NCBI GenBank assembly: GCA_965230265.1
Contig: OZ245999.1
Span: forward strand, 992,001-1,056,000
Direction: 5' to 3'
DNA from: JAJFKX01 sp965230265
GTDB taxonomy: Bacteria > Pseudomonadota > Gammaproteobacteria > Xanthomonadales > Wenzhouxiangellaceae
DNA: 64,000 nucleotides
Shown: one piece after another, positions 26,446-34,839 of the stretch
Layout of the letters: each line of letters opens with the position of its first letter
Position numbering within the stretch: the stretch's first letter is position 1
Translations under genes and position numbers: made by a program
The notes under the pieces: model-generated
What the model saw: the letters and a program-made list of their open reading frames with translations, nothing else
What the model was told of the DNA's origin: nothing
The model's database searches: none

Positions 26446-27399
26446 TTATCTACGAAATGACTGATCATCAGGTTGCGCTGGGTTGGCTTTTATCACGAGT
26501 ACATCACACGTTAATGTGTTCAGAACTTTTTCTGCTGTCAGGCCAATGAATAATCGTTTCCATTGGCTTTTGGAAACCGCTCCCATCACGACCAGTCCTG
26601 CTTGCAACTGCTCAGTCAATTGCTGTAACTGATCTTTGACGCTACCAAGCTGCAAATGGACGTTGTTCAGATCGAGCGAATAACTCGCGAGAAAATCAGC
26701 AAGGCGTTTTTCTCGCAGTAACTTGGCCTGGTTGGCATAATTGCCTGTATAGTCGGGCAGATAATTGACGTTGCAAGTTGGCCCTAGAAAGCTTGAAGAA
26801 TCATAATAGCTATGAAAGACATGCAGCTCGCTGTGAGTGGCTGTTGCCATCTTTTGTGCCATTTCCATGATGGCATGATCAAGTACCGCCGGTTTGTCAT
26901 GCTCATGGGTGGGATCGACAGCGGCAATTACCGGTTGGCCAGTTTGTATATTTTCTGACCGCACCAGCAGTACCGGAATCAAAGACTGGGAAATCAAGCG
27001 CCAGTCATTGGTTGAAAAGCATGGCCAATTCAAATGTGGGTGATAAGGGCTGGCTTTAATGATCAGGTCAGCGTTGATTTGTTCTGCTTTATTGAGCGCT
27101 GTTTCAGAGTGTGAGTGGGACCACAACACGTCGCATTTCACCTCAACTCCATTGGCGATCAGTTTTTCGCTTGCATCATTAAAGCCAAGCTGTAAATTGG
27201 CTATATAATCTGATTGCTGCTGTTTGACCTGATCTGCATCATGGTAAAGTTTGTCAACGAGATATTCGTTGTAAACCAGGGCCTGTAAATGCAGACGAGC
27301 GTTGAAGCATTTGGCCAAAAACTCGCCTCTGACGACAGCAGGTTGTTGATAGATTGAAAGCTTGGATTCTGGGTCGACAATGCACAGTATGTTTTTCAT
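26446..27399 (-). CDS. UspE-like tandem universal stress protein
   Basis: A 317-residue protein with two Usp domains in the UspE pattern. The N-terminal one begins NILCIVDPESKLSIYQQPAVVRG. The C-terminal one begins VIAAVDPTHEHDKPAVLDHAI and ends GLVVMGAVSKSQWKRLFIGLTAEKVLNTLTCDVLVIKAN. The DPTHEHDKPA segment is shared with the Usp at 29978, so the two are close paralogues. The intergenic region to the divergent fixL holds a FixJ-class-I-like site oriented toward this gene, 71-84 bp before the start. UspE proteins are linked to survival in stasis and oxygen or oxidative stress. Confidence 0.87.
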   Translation of the reverse strand: MKNILCIVDPESKLSIYQQPAVVRGEFLAKCFNARLHLQALVYNEYLVDKLYHDADQVKQQQSDYIANLQLGFNDASEKLIANGVEVKCDVLWSHSHSETALNKAEQINADLIIKASPYHPHLNWPCFSTNDWRLISQSLIPVLLVRSENIQTGQPVIAAVDPTHEHDKPAVLDHAIMEMAQKMATATHSELHVFHSYYDSSSFLGPTCNVNYLPDYTGNYANQAKLLREKRLADFLASYSLDLNNVHLQLGSVKDQLQQLTEQLQAGLVVMGAVSKSQWKRLFIGLTAEKVLNTLTCDVLVIKANPAQPDDQSFRR

Positions 27400-27469
27400 G
27401 ATTTATCACGATCAAATGGTTTCAAAATAATAGGACCAGCTTAAATTGAACAACCAATTAATCGCATTA

Positions 27470-27483
27470 GGGAATCTACTTAG
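27470..27483 (-). promoter_or_regulatory. FixJ class I-like site between usp and fixL
   Basis: The minus strand reads CTAAGTAGATTCCC, 12 of 14 matches to GTMAGTAGTTTCCC. It points at the usp gene (start 27399) at 71-84 bp and lies 76-89 bp before the divergent fixL start. It could therefore also give feedback on fixLJ. Confidence 0.55.
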
Positions 27484-27558
27484 ATCAATGTGAAACTGAT
27501 ATGGGCGAGCGTATAATAGAAGGCAATATCATGCTCAAAAAGTATGGAGTGAAAACCG

Positions 27559-28722
27559 ATGTGCAGCATGGATGTTGATCCTCAACTGCAGAGCACTGAC
27601 ATTCAACTCAGAACACTGTTGGATGCGGCAGTTGACGGTATTATTGTGATTAATCAAGACGGTAAAATTGTGACCTTTAATCATGCTGCCGAAAAAATGT
27701 TTGGCTATGCTGCTGATGAAGTGATGGGTTGCAGTGTCAATTTATTAATGCCAGAGCCACACCGGTCAGCACATGATGGATACTTACATGCTTACAAGAG
27801 CACTGGGAAAGCCAGAATTATCGGTATCGGACGGGAAGTGTTGGGACGACATAAAGATGGTTCGACTTTGCCGTTGTATATTTCTGTTGGCGAAAGTCAT
27901 ATTGATGACAGCTGGTGTTTTGTTGGTATCTTGCATGATTTAACCCAACGAAAACGTATCGAGATGGAATTGCAGGAACATAAGACACTGCTCACTCATG
28001 CAGCGCGTTTGAACGTGCTTGGCGAAATGACTGCCGGGATTGCTCATGAGGTTAATCAACCGCTGACGGCAATTGCAACCTACGCTGAGGTCTGCCGACG
28101 TATGCTGGACAGTGTGGACAGTGATATGCATGATCTCAAAGATACATTGCGCTTGATCAACCAGCAGGCTATTCGAGCTGGTGATGTGACTCAACGTCTA
28201 AGAAACCTGGCAGTCAAACAGGATAATGAGCGCTCAGAAACCGACATTAATGAGCTCATCGATGATGTTGTTAAGCTCAGTGCGGCCGATGCCCGTATTC
28301 ACAACATCACATTATTAACCGAGCTTGATAGTATGCTGCCACCGGTGGTTGTTGATGTTATTGAAATACAACAGGTGCTTTTGAACCTAATCAACAATAG
28401 CATCGATGTGTTGAGTGACAACGCAATGGGTGATAAAACCGTTACTATCCGTAGCAGGCTGTTTGATGACAGTACGTTACAGGTATTGGTGGAAGACAAC
28501 GGTAGTGGTATATCACAGCATATGCAGGAAAAGTTATTTGAACCGTTTTCGTCGTCGAAGGCTTATGGTATGGGCATAGGGTTGTCGATCAGCCGCTCAA
28601 TTATTCACGCCCATGGCGGCAATCTGTCATTAATCAAAACCAGCCCCCAAGGCACAGTGTTTGGTTTCAGTTTGCCGCTTATTTCCGAAAACCTTAAGGT
28701 AACAACCGATGACAACAGCTGA
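27559..28722 (+). CDS. fixL: FixL-type haem-PAS oxygen-sensing histidine kinase
   Basis: A 387-residue kinase. It has one PAS domain (residues ~16-135), then HisKA with the phospho-acceptor His163 in TAGIAHEVNQPL, and HATPase_c with the N-box NLINNSIDVLS, DNGSGI and GMGIGLSISRSII. The PAS aligns without gaps to Bradyrhizobium FixL over LMPEPHRSAHDGY to GIGR. His72 matches haem ligand His200 and Arg92 matches the oxygen-sensing Arg220, while Arg206 is replaced by Ala78. No transmembrane segment is present, so this is a soluble sensor. GGAG 9 bases before the ATG supports the start. fixJ overlaps its 3' end by 14 bases. The oxygen-sensing role is inferred from these residues. Confidence 0.87.
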   Translation: MCSMDVDPQLQSTDIQLRTLLDAAVDGIIVINQDGKIVTFNHAAEKMFGYAADEVMGCSVNLLMPEPHRSAHDGYLHAYKSTGKARIIGIGREVLGRHKDGSTLPLYISVGESHIDDSWCFVGILHDLTQRKRIEMELQEHKTLLTHAARLNVLGEMTAGIAHEVNQPLTAIATYAEVCRRMLDSVDSDMHDLKDTLRLINQQAIRAGDVTQRLRNLAVKQDNERSETDINELIDDVVKLSAADARIHNITLLTELDSMLPPVVVDVIEIQQVLLNLINNSIDVLSDNAMGDKTVTIRSRLFDDSTLQVLVEDNGSGISQHMQEKLFEPFSSSKAYGMGIGLSISRSIIHAHGGNLSLIKTSPQGTVFGFSLPLISENLKVTTDDNS

Positions 28723-29335
28723 GCAACAAGTCCATATTATTGATGACGATGCCAGCGTGCGTCATGCGTTAAGCCTGTTGTTCAAATCCGTCAACATTTC
28801 CGCCACTACCTATGCGTCAGCCAATGAGTTTATGGACAACTATTGTTCTGACTTAAGCGGCTGTCTTTTGGTGGATATACGCATGCCAGGGATGAGTGGT
28901 ATTGATCTACAAAAACACTTGAAGCAAATAGGTTGCCACTTGCCACTCATTTTCATCACCGGTCATGGCGATATTCCGATGGCTGTTGAAGCAATGCGTA
29001 ATGGCGCTGTTGATTTTTTGCAAAAGCCGTTTAGAGACCAAGAGCTGTTAGATCAAGTTAATGCGGCATTGAAACTGCAGGAAGATAAACAACGTCAACA
29101 GCTTGAGCAAAAGATATTGTGTGACCGGGTTGCCACACTGACTCCACGTGAACAGGAAGTGATGAGTCGAATTGTTGCGGGTGATGCAAATAAGGTTATC
29201 GCTATTGATCTTGGTCTTAGCCAGCGAACAGTGGAAATTCATCGTGCACGTGTGATGGAAAAAATGCAGGCTCGGTCATTAGCGCAACTGGTGAGAATGG
29301 CTGTTAATGTAGAAGCAATAAAAAACCAACAATGA
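28709..29335 (+). CDS. fixJ: FixJ-family response regulator
   Basis: A 208-residue regulator. The receiver domain (1-~125) has the acidic pair Asp12/Asp13, phospho-acceptor Asp56 in LLVDIRMPG, Thr in FITGHGD and Lys in LQKPF. It is joined to a LuxR-type helix-turn-helix (LTPREQEVMSRIVAG ... LSQRTVEIHRARVMEKM). AAGG 9 bases upstream lies inside fixL, with a 14-base overlap. FixJ proteins bind GTMAGTAGTTTCCC-like and TAMGTA sites when phosphorylated. Several such sequences lie before neighbouring stress genes, so this protein is the likely local regulator of the island. Confidence 0.9.
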   Translation: MTTAEQQVHIIDDDASVRHALSLLFKSVNISATTYASANEFMDNYCSDLSGCLLVDIRMPGMSGIDLQKHLKQIGCHLPLIFITGHGDIPMAVEAMRNGAVDFLQKPFRDQELLDQVNAALKLQEDKQRQQLEQKILCDRVATLTPREQEVMSRIVAGDANKVIAIDLGLSQRTVEIHRARVMEKMQARSLAQLVRMAVNVEAIKNQQ

Positions 29336-29368
29336 TTGTTTCTGTTTTATAGTCAGCATAAGTAAATT

Positions 29369-29374
29369 TACGTA
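29369..29374. promoter_or_regulatory. FixJ class II-like hexamer before orphan receiver
   Basis: TACGTA fits the FixJ class II motif TAMGTA. A second one, TAAGTA, lies just before it, inside CATAAGTAAATTTACG, which also contains the perfect palindrome GTAAATTTAC. The hexamer lies 82-87 bp before the receiver start, the same range as the class I sites. A six-base match is common by chance. Confidence 0.25.
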
Positions 29375-29455
29375 TATTAAACGCAGCTTAACTCATTCAG
29401 AATGTTGGCTTAGCATCTACTATGCTTAGCCAATTAACATTATGACAATATCTGG

Positions 29456-29833
29456 ATGATCGGCACGAGACGAGAAGTACACATTATAGATCATGACATT
29501 GGTGTAACCGAAAGTCTTTCTTTGTTGTTGAAACATCTAAATGTAGATATTGTTTACCACACCTCTGCTGAGCAGTTTCTGGATCAACTCAGTCAGCTAG
29601 AACCTGACTACTTGATTGTGGAAATACAATTACCAGGTATTAGCGGGCTGGAATTATTACAGCGTTTAAAAAGAAAAAATATTATTATTCCAACAATATT
29701 TATAGCCAGCTACGGTAATATGTCTGCTGTGGTTAACAATAGGCATGTCGATGTTGTTGACTTTCTGGAAAAGCCATTTATTGCCCGGCAGTTACTCAAA
29801 CACATTCAGCAAATGCTGGATACAGATCGATGA
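29456..29833 (+). CDS. Stand-alone degenerate receiver (FixJ-like, Glu in place of Asp)
   Basis: A 125-residue receiver domain with no output domain. It aligns closely to the FixJ receiver next door. The acidic pair is Asp12 with His13 in place of the second Asp. The phospho-acceptor position is Glu56 (LIVEIQLPG against LLVDIRMPG), the conserved Thr/Ser is Ala84 (FIASYGN), and Lys106 (LEKPF) is kept. Such a domain cannot accept phosphate in the usual way. Glu can mimic phospho-Asp in some receivers. It probably arose by fixJ duplication and loss of the HTH, and could work as a decoy or dimer partner for FixL or FixJ. No strong Shine-Dalgarno is visible. Confidence 0.82.
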   Translation: MIGTRREVHIIDHDIGVTESLSLLLKHLNVDIVYHTSAEQFLDQLSQLEPDYLIVEIQLPGISGLELLQRLKRKNIIIPTIFIASYGNMSAVVNNRHVDVVDFLEKPFIARQLLKHIQQMLDTDR

Positions 29834-29885
29834 TGCGACCCTTTAGCTTTGAATATATAAGCCTGGCCGAATAAAATTCTAACAG

Positions 29886-29899
29886 GTCAGTAGTTCCCA
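29886..29899 (+). promoter_or_regulatory. FixJ class I-like site before second UspE-like gene
   Basis: GTCAGTAGTTCCCA matches the first ten positions of GTMAGTAGTTTCCC exactly and 12 of 14 overall. It would be nearly perfect if one T is missing. It lies 79-92 bp before the usp ATG at 29978 in the same direction. Confidence 0.55.
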
Positions 29900-29920
29900 C
29901 TATTTGGTATAGGTAGATAC

Positions 29921-29950
29921 GCATACTAAAGCGGTTATTTGCATACTAAA
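29921..29950 (+). repeat. Direct repeat of GCATACTAAA, 20-bp period
   Basis: The 10-mer GCATACTAAA occurs at 29921-29930 and again at 29941-29950, two helical turns apart and just before the usp start at 29978. The spacing suggests a dimeric DNA-binding protein. No known consensus is recognised. It lies between the FixJ-like site and the gene. Confidence 0.45.
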
Positions 29951-29977
29951 CTGGCGATATTGATGTTGGAGCTAGCT

Positions 29978-30976
29978 ATGCAAAACAGTAACCAGTTGCT
30001 TGTCATTATTGACCCTTATGAACCATCTGATCACATTGTGCAACGGGCGATTGAGTTGGCGCAATGTTTTGATGCCGACCTACAATTATTTGCCTGCCAC
30101 CACAAGTCCCTAGGTATAGCCTCTGCAGTATTGAAAACAGAAATATTTCATCAAATGTTATTTGATCCTATCAGTAAAATACATGCACATCTAGAAGGAA
30201 TAGCCGATAAGATTCGCGCGCATGATATTGACGTAAGCATTGATGTGGTTTGTGATGCACCACTGCATGAAGCTATTGTTCGAAAAGTCTTGCGCGATCA
30301 GCCGCGCTGGGTTGTCAAAGATGTACACCAGCACACGCTACTGCATGATGTTGGCCTGAATAACACTGATTGGAATCTCATCCGTGAATGTCCTTGTCCA
30401 TTGTGGCTGGTAAGGTCATTGGTTCCGATAGTGGGCAGTCGAGTTCTGGCTGCCGTTGACCCGTCACATGAACATGACAAACCTGCTTCATTGGATAAGA
30501 AAATTCTGTCATTGGCGCAGCTTGTCAGTGAACAGACCCAAAGCAGCCTGGATGTGATCCACACTTATAATCCAGCTCCAGCTTTTATGGTTACTCCAGG
30601 AGTAGAAGCTGCTGGCATTAGCGCGGGTGTATTGCTTGAACAAATGCAAACCATTCATGCTCAAGCTTTGGATGAGCTCGTCCGGGAATTCAATTTTTCG
30701 GAGAAGCAAATTCATTTGGAAGCAGGGCCAACACGCAAAACGATCTGCCGTTTTGTGGAAGATCATAAAATTGGCCTTGTGGTTATGGGGTCGATTGCGC
30801 GGAACCCGTTAAAACGCATATTCATTGGCAGCAGTGCAGAGGATATCTTGCATAGCTTGCCCTGCGATATGTTAATTCTTAAACCTGACTGGTTTATGAC
30901 AACACTGGAAAAAACACCTTATCCAAAAGACCTGGACATTATAAAAGACCGGAAATGGGGGCTGAAATGCACATAA
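29978..30976 (+). CDS. UspE-like tandem universal stress protein
   Basis: A 332-residue two-domain Usp. The N-terminal domain starts QLLVIIDPYEPSDHIVQRAIELA. The C-terminal one starts VLAAVDPSHEHDKPASLDKKIL and ends LVVMGSIARNPLKRIFIGSSAEDILHSLPCDMLILKPDWF, a UspE-type ending. The ATG at 29978 has GGAG 6 bases upstream, which is better than the open frame from 29939. It is a paralogue of 26446-27399 on the other side of fixLJ. A FixJ-like site and a 10-bp direct repeat lie upstream. Confidence 0.87.
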   Translation: MQNSNQLLVIIDPYEPSDHIVQRAIELAQCFDADLQLFACHHKSLGIASAVLKTEIFHQMLFDPISKIHAHLEGIADKIRAHDIDVSIDVVCDAPLHEAIVRKVLRDQPRWVVKDVHQHTLLHDVGLNNTDWNLIRECPCPLWLVRSLVPIVGSRVLAAVDPSHEHDKPASLDKKILSLAQLVSEQTQSSLDVIHTYNPAPAFMVTPGVEAAGISAGVLLEQMQTIHAQALDELVREFNFSEKQIHLEAGPTRKTICRFVEDHKIGLVVMGSIARNPLKRIFIGSSAEDILHSLPCDMLILKPDWFMTTLEKTPYPKDLDIIKDRKWGLKCT

Positions 30977-31030
30977 TAAGTATCGCAACGGTTTATCCAT
31001 CCTAGTCGAGTTCCGAGGTTTATCAAAGCC

Positions 31031-32029
31031 ATGAAAACTCGTACTGCGATTTTCGAATTAGAAGATCGATTCATAGGTAAGTTTCAGGTGCTAAGGGGTG
31101 CCATGGATATTCTTATCACGGATCAAAGCTTAAGTAGCGATAATGTCAATAACTATTCGGATTGCAGGGTGATCAGTACATTTATTGGTTCAAGCCTGAA
31201 TGTGGACACCTTGGATAAACTGCCGAACCTGGCGTTAATCATTACCCGTTCAACCGGCGTTGATCATATTGATCTTGAGTATTGCTATAGACGGAAAATT
31301 GCTGTGTGCAATGTGCCGAATTATGGTCCCAACTCTGTGGCGGAGTACGCATTTGGGTTACTGCTAAGTTTGGCGCGGAAACTCGAGCCTGCGATATATG
31401 AGACACGCCATGGCAGGTTCGGGCATGCTCACTTACGTGGGGCAGAATTATTCGGCAAAACCCTAGGCATCATTGGTACCGGCAATATTGGCTCCAGCAT
31501 GGCTAGAATTGGCCATGGGTTTGGCATGCAAATTATCGGTCACGATCCACAGCAGAACGCTGCATTATGCAATAACTATGATTTACGCTATGTTGGGTTG
31601 GATAGCTTGCTGCAGACAAGCGATATCATCAGTCTGCATATACCAGCAAGCTCAGAAACTCGCCACCTGCTGGGAGCTGTGCAGTTTAACCAGGTTAAAA
31701 AGGGTGCGATATTAATCAATACCTCACGTGGGGAAGTGATCGATGTTTTTAGCCTGATCAAAGCATTACAGTCTGGCAGGCTTGGCGCAGCAGGTCTTGA
31801 CGTGTTAGCCGATGAGGGTTATCTACGCGACCCAACCCAAAAGGTGCCTGCATCAGCATCAGATATTTACCACGCTAATCATACTTTAATGAACCTTCCT
31901 AACGTAATCGTCACACCACATAATGCGTTTAATACGCATGCTGCAGTAGAACGGATTATCGATATCAGCATTGATGTGATGCAAGGCTATTTGGATGGTC
32001 AGCTAATAAATGGCGTCAGCACCGCATGA
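31031..32029 (+). CDS. D-lactate dehydrogenase-type 2-hydroxyacid dehydrogenase
   Basis: A 332-residue D-2-hydroxyacid dehydrogenase. NAD-binding motif GIIGTGNIGSSMARIG is near residue 150, the substrate Arg is in NTSRGEVID (~235), a Glu is in VLADEGY, and the catalytic His is in TPHNAFNTHAA (~295). It has no ACT domain, unlike SerA in this window. GAYETRHGRFGH-type and TRSTGVDHIDL segments fit the LdhA branch, which reduces pyruvate to D-lactate during low-oxygen growth. Placement at the end of the FixLJ/Usp island fits a fermentative or microaerobic role, which is inference. The Shine-Dalgarno is weak and distant. Confidence 0.82.
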   Translation: MKTRTAIFELEDRFIGKFQVLRGAMDILITDQSLSSDNVNNYSDCRVISTFIGSSLNVDTLDKLPNLALIITRSTGVDHIDLEYCYRRKIAVCNVPNYGPNSVAEYAFGLLLSLARKLEPAIYETRHGRFGHAHLRGAELFGKTLGIIGTGNIGSSMARIGHGFGMQIIGHDPQQNAALCNNYDLRYVGLDSLLQTSDIISLHIPASSETRHLLGAVQFNQVKKGAILINTSRGEVIDVFSLIKALQSGRLGAAGLDVLADEGYLRDPTQKVPASASDIYHANHTLMNLPNVIVTPHNAFNTHAAVERIIDISIDVMQGYLDGQLINGVSTA

Positions 32030-32160
32030 CGATGCCAATGTTGTTCATTTTTATGTGCTATTAATCAGAAATCTTACTTTTGAGATTTGGTAATGTATAG
32101 CTCGAGCGTTTGAGTCATGCGGCAGACACCACCTTTTTATGGATGGGTCTATTTCTATAA

Positions 32161-33279
32161 TTAGCCACTGATACCTTCAAAACCATCGGTAAAAAAGACT
32201 TCACCAAGAACGCTGCTTTGTATTTCTACAGAACCAACATCAACGATCTCATTGACTAGCCGTGGCAGGCCACGTTGATCGGTTGCTGGTAGGTTGGCAT
32301 TGATACCGGCATCAATGGCTGGGCTGCCTTCCAGGGGGAGATGTGTCAAAGTAGGGCCGCCATTATCAGTCAGTGATCCTAGTATGGGATCCAATAGATT
32401 GCCCGGAGTACCGGTTTGATCATTAGGTTGATCAAATACGCCCACGGTGCCATCGGTAGCGGAGACCTGGCCGATCAGGTTACCGCCTGCTGAAGTCACT
32501 GCAGTTGGTGCGCCCAGATTACAAAAATCATCAGCAGGCGGCAGGCCTCCAAGACCCATACCGATGTTGCCGCTGACGATGGTGTTTTGAACATTGGTAA
32601 TGGTGCCTATATTGCCGATACCGCCACCGCAATTTTGTGCGGTGTTATTAATGACCACTGAATTGGCAATATCCAATGTGCCGCCAAGGTTGGTAATGGC
32701 GCCGCCATCGTTACCTGTGGCATTACCACTCAAAATTGAATTGCGAATGGTTAACGTTCCCGGGTTGTTGATGGCGCCGCCAAAATTGCCTGTGGTGTTG
32801 TTCGAAAGCGTGGAATTGATCAAGGTTAGCGTCGAAGCGGCATTATTATCAATAGCGCCGCCATTGCCTGCAGAGTTGTTGTTGATCAGCATGCTGTTAA
32901 CGATGGTCAGGTTACCGTTGGCGAGGTTGATCGAACCGCCGGGCGAAGCATTGCCATTGACCAGCGTCAGGTTGCTGATTGTCACGGTTTGGCCGCCGGT
33001 TATCGCAAAGTGACGTGTAACATTATTGCCATCCAGGGTAATAACATTGCCCTGTAAACCAGTGATCTGAATATCCTGGGTAATGGCAATGGTGCTATTG
33101 AATACGATGGTTGAGTCGAACAAGCTCGCATCAAATACAATCTCATCACCATCGACAGCATCCAGCACAGCCTGGCGCAGGCTGCCAGCACCACTGTCGT
33201 TATTGTTGGTAACAACAAGTGTTTCGGCAAAAGTACTGAAGCTCATTGTGAGTACAAATAGGGTCGCAATTAAACGCAT
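32161..33279 (-). CDS. Exported beta-helix protein with choice-of-anchor Q-type C-terminus
   Basis: A 372-residue exported protein. A clear signal peptide (MRLIATLFVLTMSFSTFAE) is followed by VVTNNNDSGAGSLRQAVLDA, the entry motif of CSLREA-type repeats. Asn/Gly-rich strands then repeat about every 20-25 residues (LTLINSTLSNNTTGNFGGAI, LTIRNSILSGNATGNDGGAI), as in parallel beta-helices. The C-terminal NGGPTLTHLPLEGSPAIDAG is the choice-of-anchor Q motif, and the end VFFTDGFE resembles short terminal motifs on exported proteins of marine gammaproteobacteria. It is likely a surface or secreted protein of unknown ligand. It stands alone, with no operon partner. Confidence 0.8.
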   Translation of the reverse strand: MRLIATLFVLTMSFSTFAETLVVTNNNDSGAGSLRQAVLDAVDGDEIVFDASLFDSTIVFNSTIAITQDIQITGLQGNVITLDGNNVTRHFAITGGQTVTISNLTLVNGNASPGGSINLANGNLTIVNSMLINNNSAGNGGAIDNNAASTLTLINSTLSNNTTGNFGGAINNPGTLTIRNSILSGNATGNDGGAITNLGGTLDIANSVVINNTAQNCGGGIGNIGTITNVQNTIVSGNIGMGLGGLPPADDFCNLGAPTAVTSAGGNLIGQVSATDGTVGVFDQPNDQTGTPGNLLDPILGSLTDNGGPTLTHLPLEGSPAIDAGINANLPATDQRGLPRLVNEIVDVGSVEIQSSVLGEVFFTDGFEGISG

Positions 33280-33447
33280 GGATCTCTGACCTGTATCGAA
33301 TTGCTATAACAGACACTATTAAAGTGAACTTGCTTACAAAGTAGATACAAATAAACCCATAGTGCAGGGCACGATAGGTTTGGCTTGCAGAATGACTGTT
33401 GACCTTGCTTCAGGGGCTTATATCACTTGACGTAATGTTGGTGCTGA

Positions 33448-34707
33448 TTAATACAGAACTCTGCAGCGAACGGTTGATGGGTTTTGTTTTAACTGTTGAA
33501 GTAACGGCATGATATCAGTGGTTTCGACATCCATCACCACATAGCCCAGTTGATCACGGGTTTGTAGGTACTGCGCTGCGATATTGACCTGGTTGTCAGA
33601 AAATACCTGGTTAATGGCTTGCAGAACACCGGGTTCATTCCTGTGAATATGCATAATCCGGTGCGTGCCAGCATTATCCGGTAAGCTGACTTCAGGAAAA
33701 TTAACCGCTGACTGGCTGGAGCCGTTATCGCTGTAACGGATCAACTTGCTGGCCACTTCGTTGGCGATATTTTCCTGAGCTTCCAGGGTGCTGCCGCCGA
33801 TATGTGGTGTCAGGATGACTTGATCTAAGCCGCGTAATTCATTGGTGAACTCATCCTGATTGTTTTTCGGCTCACTGGGGTAGACATCAATGGCCGCACC
33901 AGCGATATGGCCACTATCCAGTGCGACTCTTAATGCTGGAATATCCACCACGTTACCGCGTGACAGGTTCAGCAAAAAGCTACCGGGTCGCATAGCCTGT
34001 ATTTCGGTTGGGCTGATCAGGTTATGGGTTTGCTCGGTTTCTGGCACATGCAATGTGATCACATCACACTCTCCCAGCAATGCATGCAAACTCTCACGGG
34101 GTTCGGCATTACCCAGTGGCAGTTTGGCTTGGATATCATAATACTTGACCCGCATTCCCAAACCCTCTGCGAGTATGCCCAATTGCGTACCGATATGCCC
34201 GTAACCAATAATACCCAGTGTTTTGCCACGCGCTTCTACACTGCCGCTGGCGGTTTTAAGCCACTGACCGCGATGCGCGGCTGCGTTTTTCTGCGGAATG
34301 CCTCGCAGCAATAACACAATTTCTGCCAGTGCTAACTCGGCAACAGAGCGGGTATTGGAGTAGGGGGCGTTAAATACCGGAATACCGTGTGACTGGGCAG
34401 CATCCAAATCCACTTGGTTGGTGCCAATACAAAAACAACCGATGGCTGTTAGTTTTGGTGCGGCTGAAAGTATCTCAGCGGTGATTTGCGAGCGCGAGCG
34501 GATGCCTAGGAAATGCACATCCTGCAGTGCATGACTAAGCTCTGCACCCGACATACCGGATTTATTTTGCTCGATGTTTCGATAGCCAGCGTTGTTCAAA
34601 ACCTCAACAGCACGCGGGTGTACGCCTTCCAGCAGTAGAAAACCGATTTTGTCTTTGTGTAAGGAATGCTGTCCTGTTGGGTTTGAATGGTTGTGCATGC
34701 TTGCCAT
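33448..34707 (-). CDS. serA: D-3-phosphoglycerate dehydrogenase
   Basis: A 419-residue SerA, close in length and sequence to the E. coli type. It shares IGFLLLEGVH, SRSQIT, AIGCFCIGTNQVDLDAA, NTRSVAELALAE, LGIIGYGHIGTQLGILAE, the substrate Arg in LSRGNVVDIPAL, and the catalytic His in TPHIGGSTLEAQENI. A C-terminal ACT domain (~residue 345 on) starts RIMHIHRNEPGVL, the serine-binding regulatory part. It catalyses the first step of serine synthesis. It is divergent from the flavoprotein at 34840, and that pairing is known in Pseudomonas. The ATG three codons in is an alternative start. Confidence 0.95.
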   Translation of the reverse strand: MASMHNHSNPTGQHSLHKDKIGFLLLEGVHPRAVEVLNNAGYRNIEQNKSGMSGAELSHALQDVHFLGIRSRSQITAEILSAAPKLTAIGCFCIGTNQVDLDAAQSHGIPVFNAPYSNTRSVAELALAEIVLLLRGIPQKNAAAHRGQWLKTASGSVEARGKTLGIIGYGHIGTQLGILAEGLGMRVKYYDIQAKLPLGNAEPRESLHALLGECDVITLHVPETEQTHNLISPTEIQAMRPGSFLLNLSRGNVVDIPALRVALDSGHIAGAAIDVYPSEPKNNQDEFTNELRGLDQVILTPHIGGSTLEAQENIANEVASKLIRYSDNGSSQSAVNFPEVSLPDNAGTHRIMHIHRNEPGVLQAINQVFSDNQVNIAAQYLQTRDQLGYVVMDVETTDIMPLLQQLKQNPSTVRCRVLY

Positions 34708-34839
34708 TATCGGTCAGAATTGTGCATTGTCCCGATCAGCGCTGTTCAGTTCAATACCTGCCGGCGATTAAAATCAAAACCATAAGCTGACATTCACTGT
34801 TTTGACAAGGTAAAGGCAGTATTGGCAACCAAGGATTTT

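Noticed and set aside
27402..27415. FNR-like box TTTATCACGATCAA before the usp gene
   Set aside because: One mismatch from TTGATNNNNATCAA, but it overlaps the ribosome-binding region 3-16 bases before the start codon, too close for activation.
33335..33350. Another AGTAGATAC match upstream of the beta-helix protein
   Set aside because: It matches only about 8 of 14 FixJ positions and points away from the gene.
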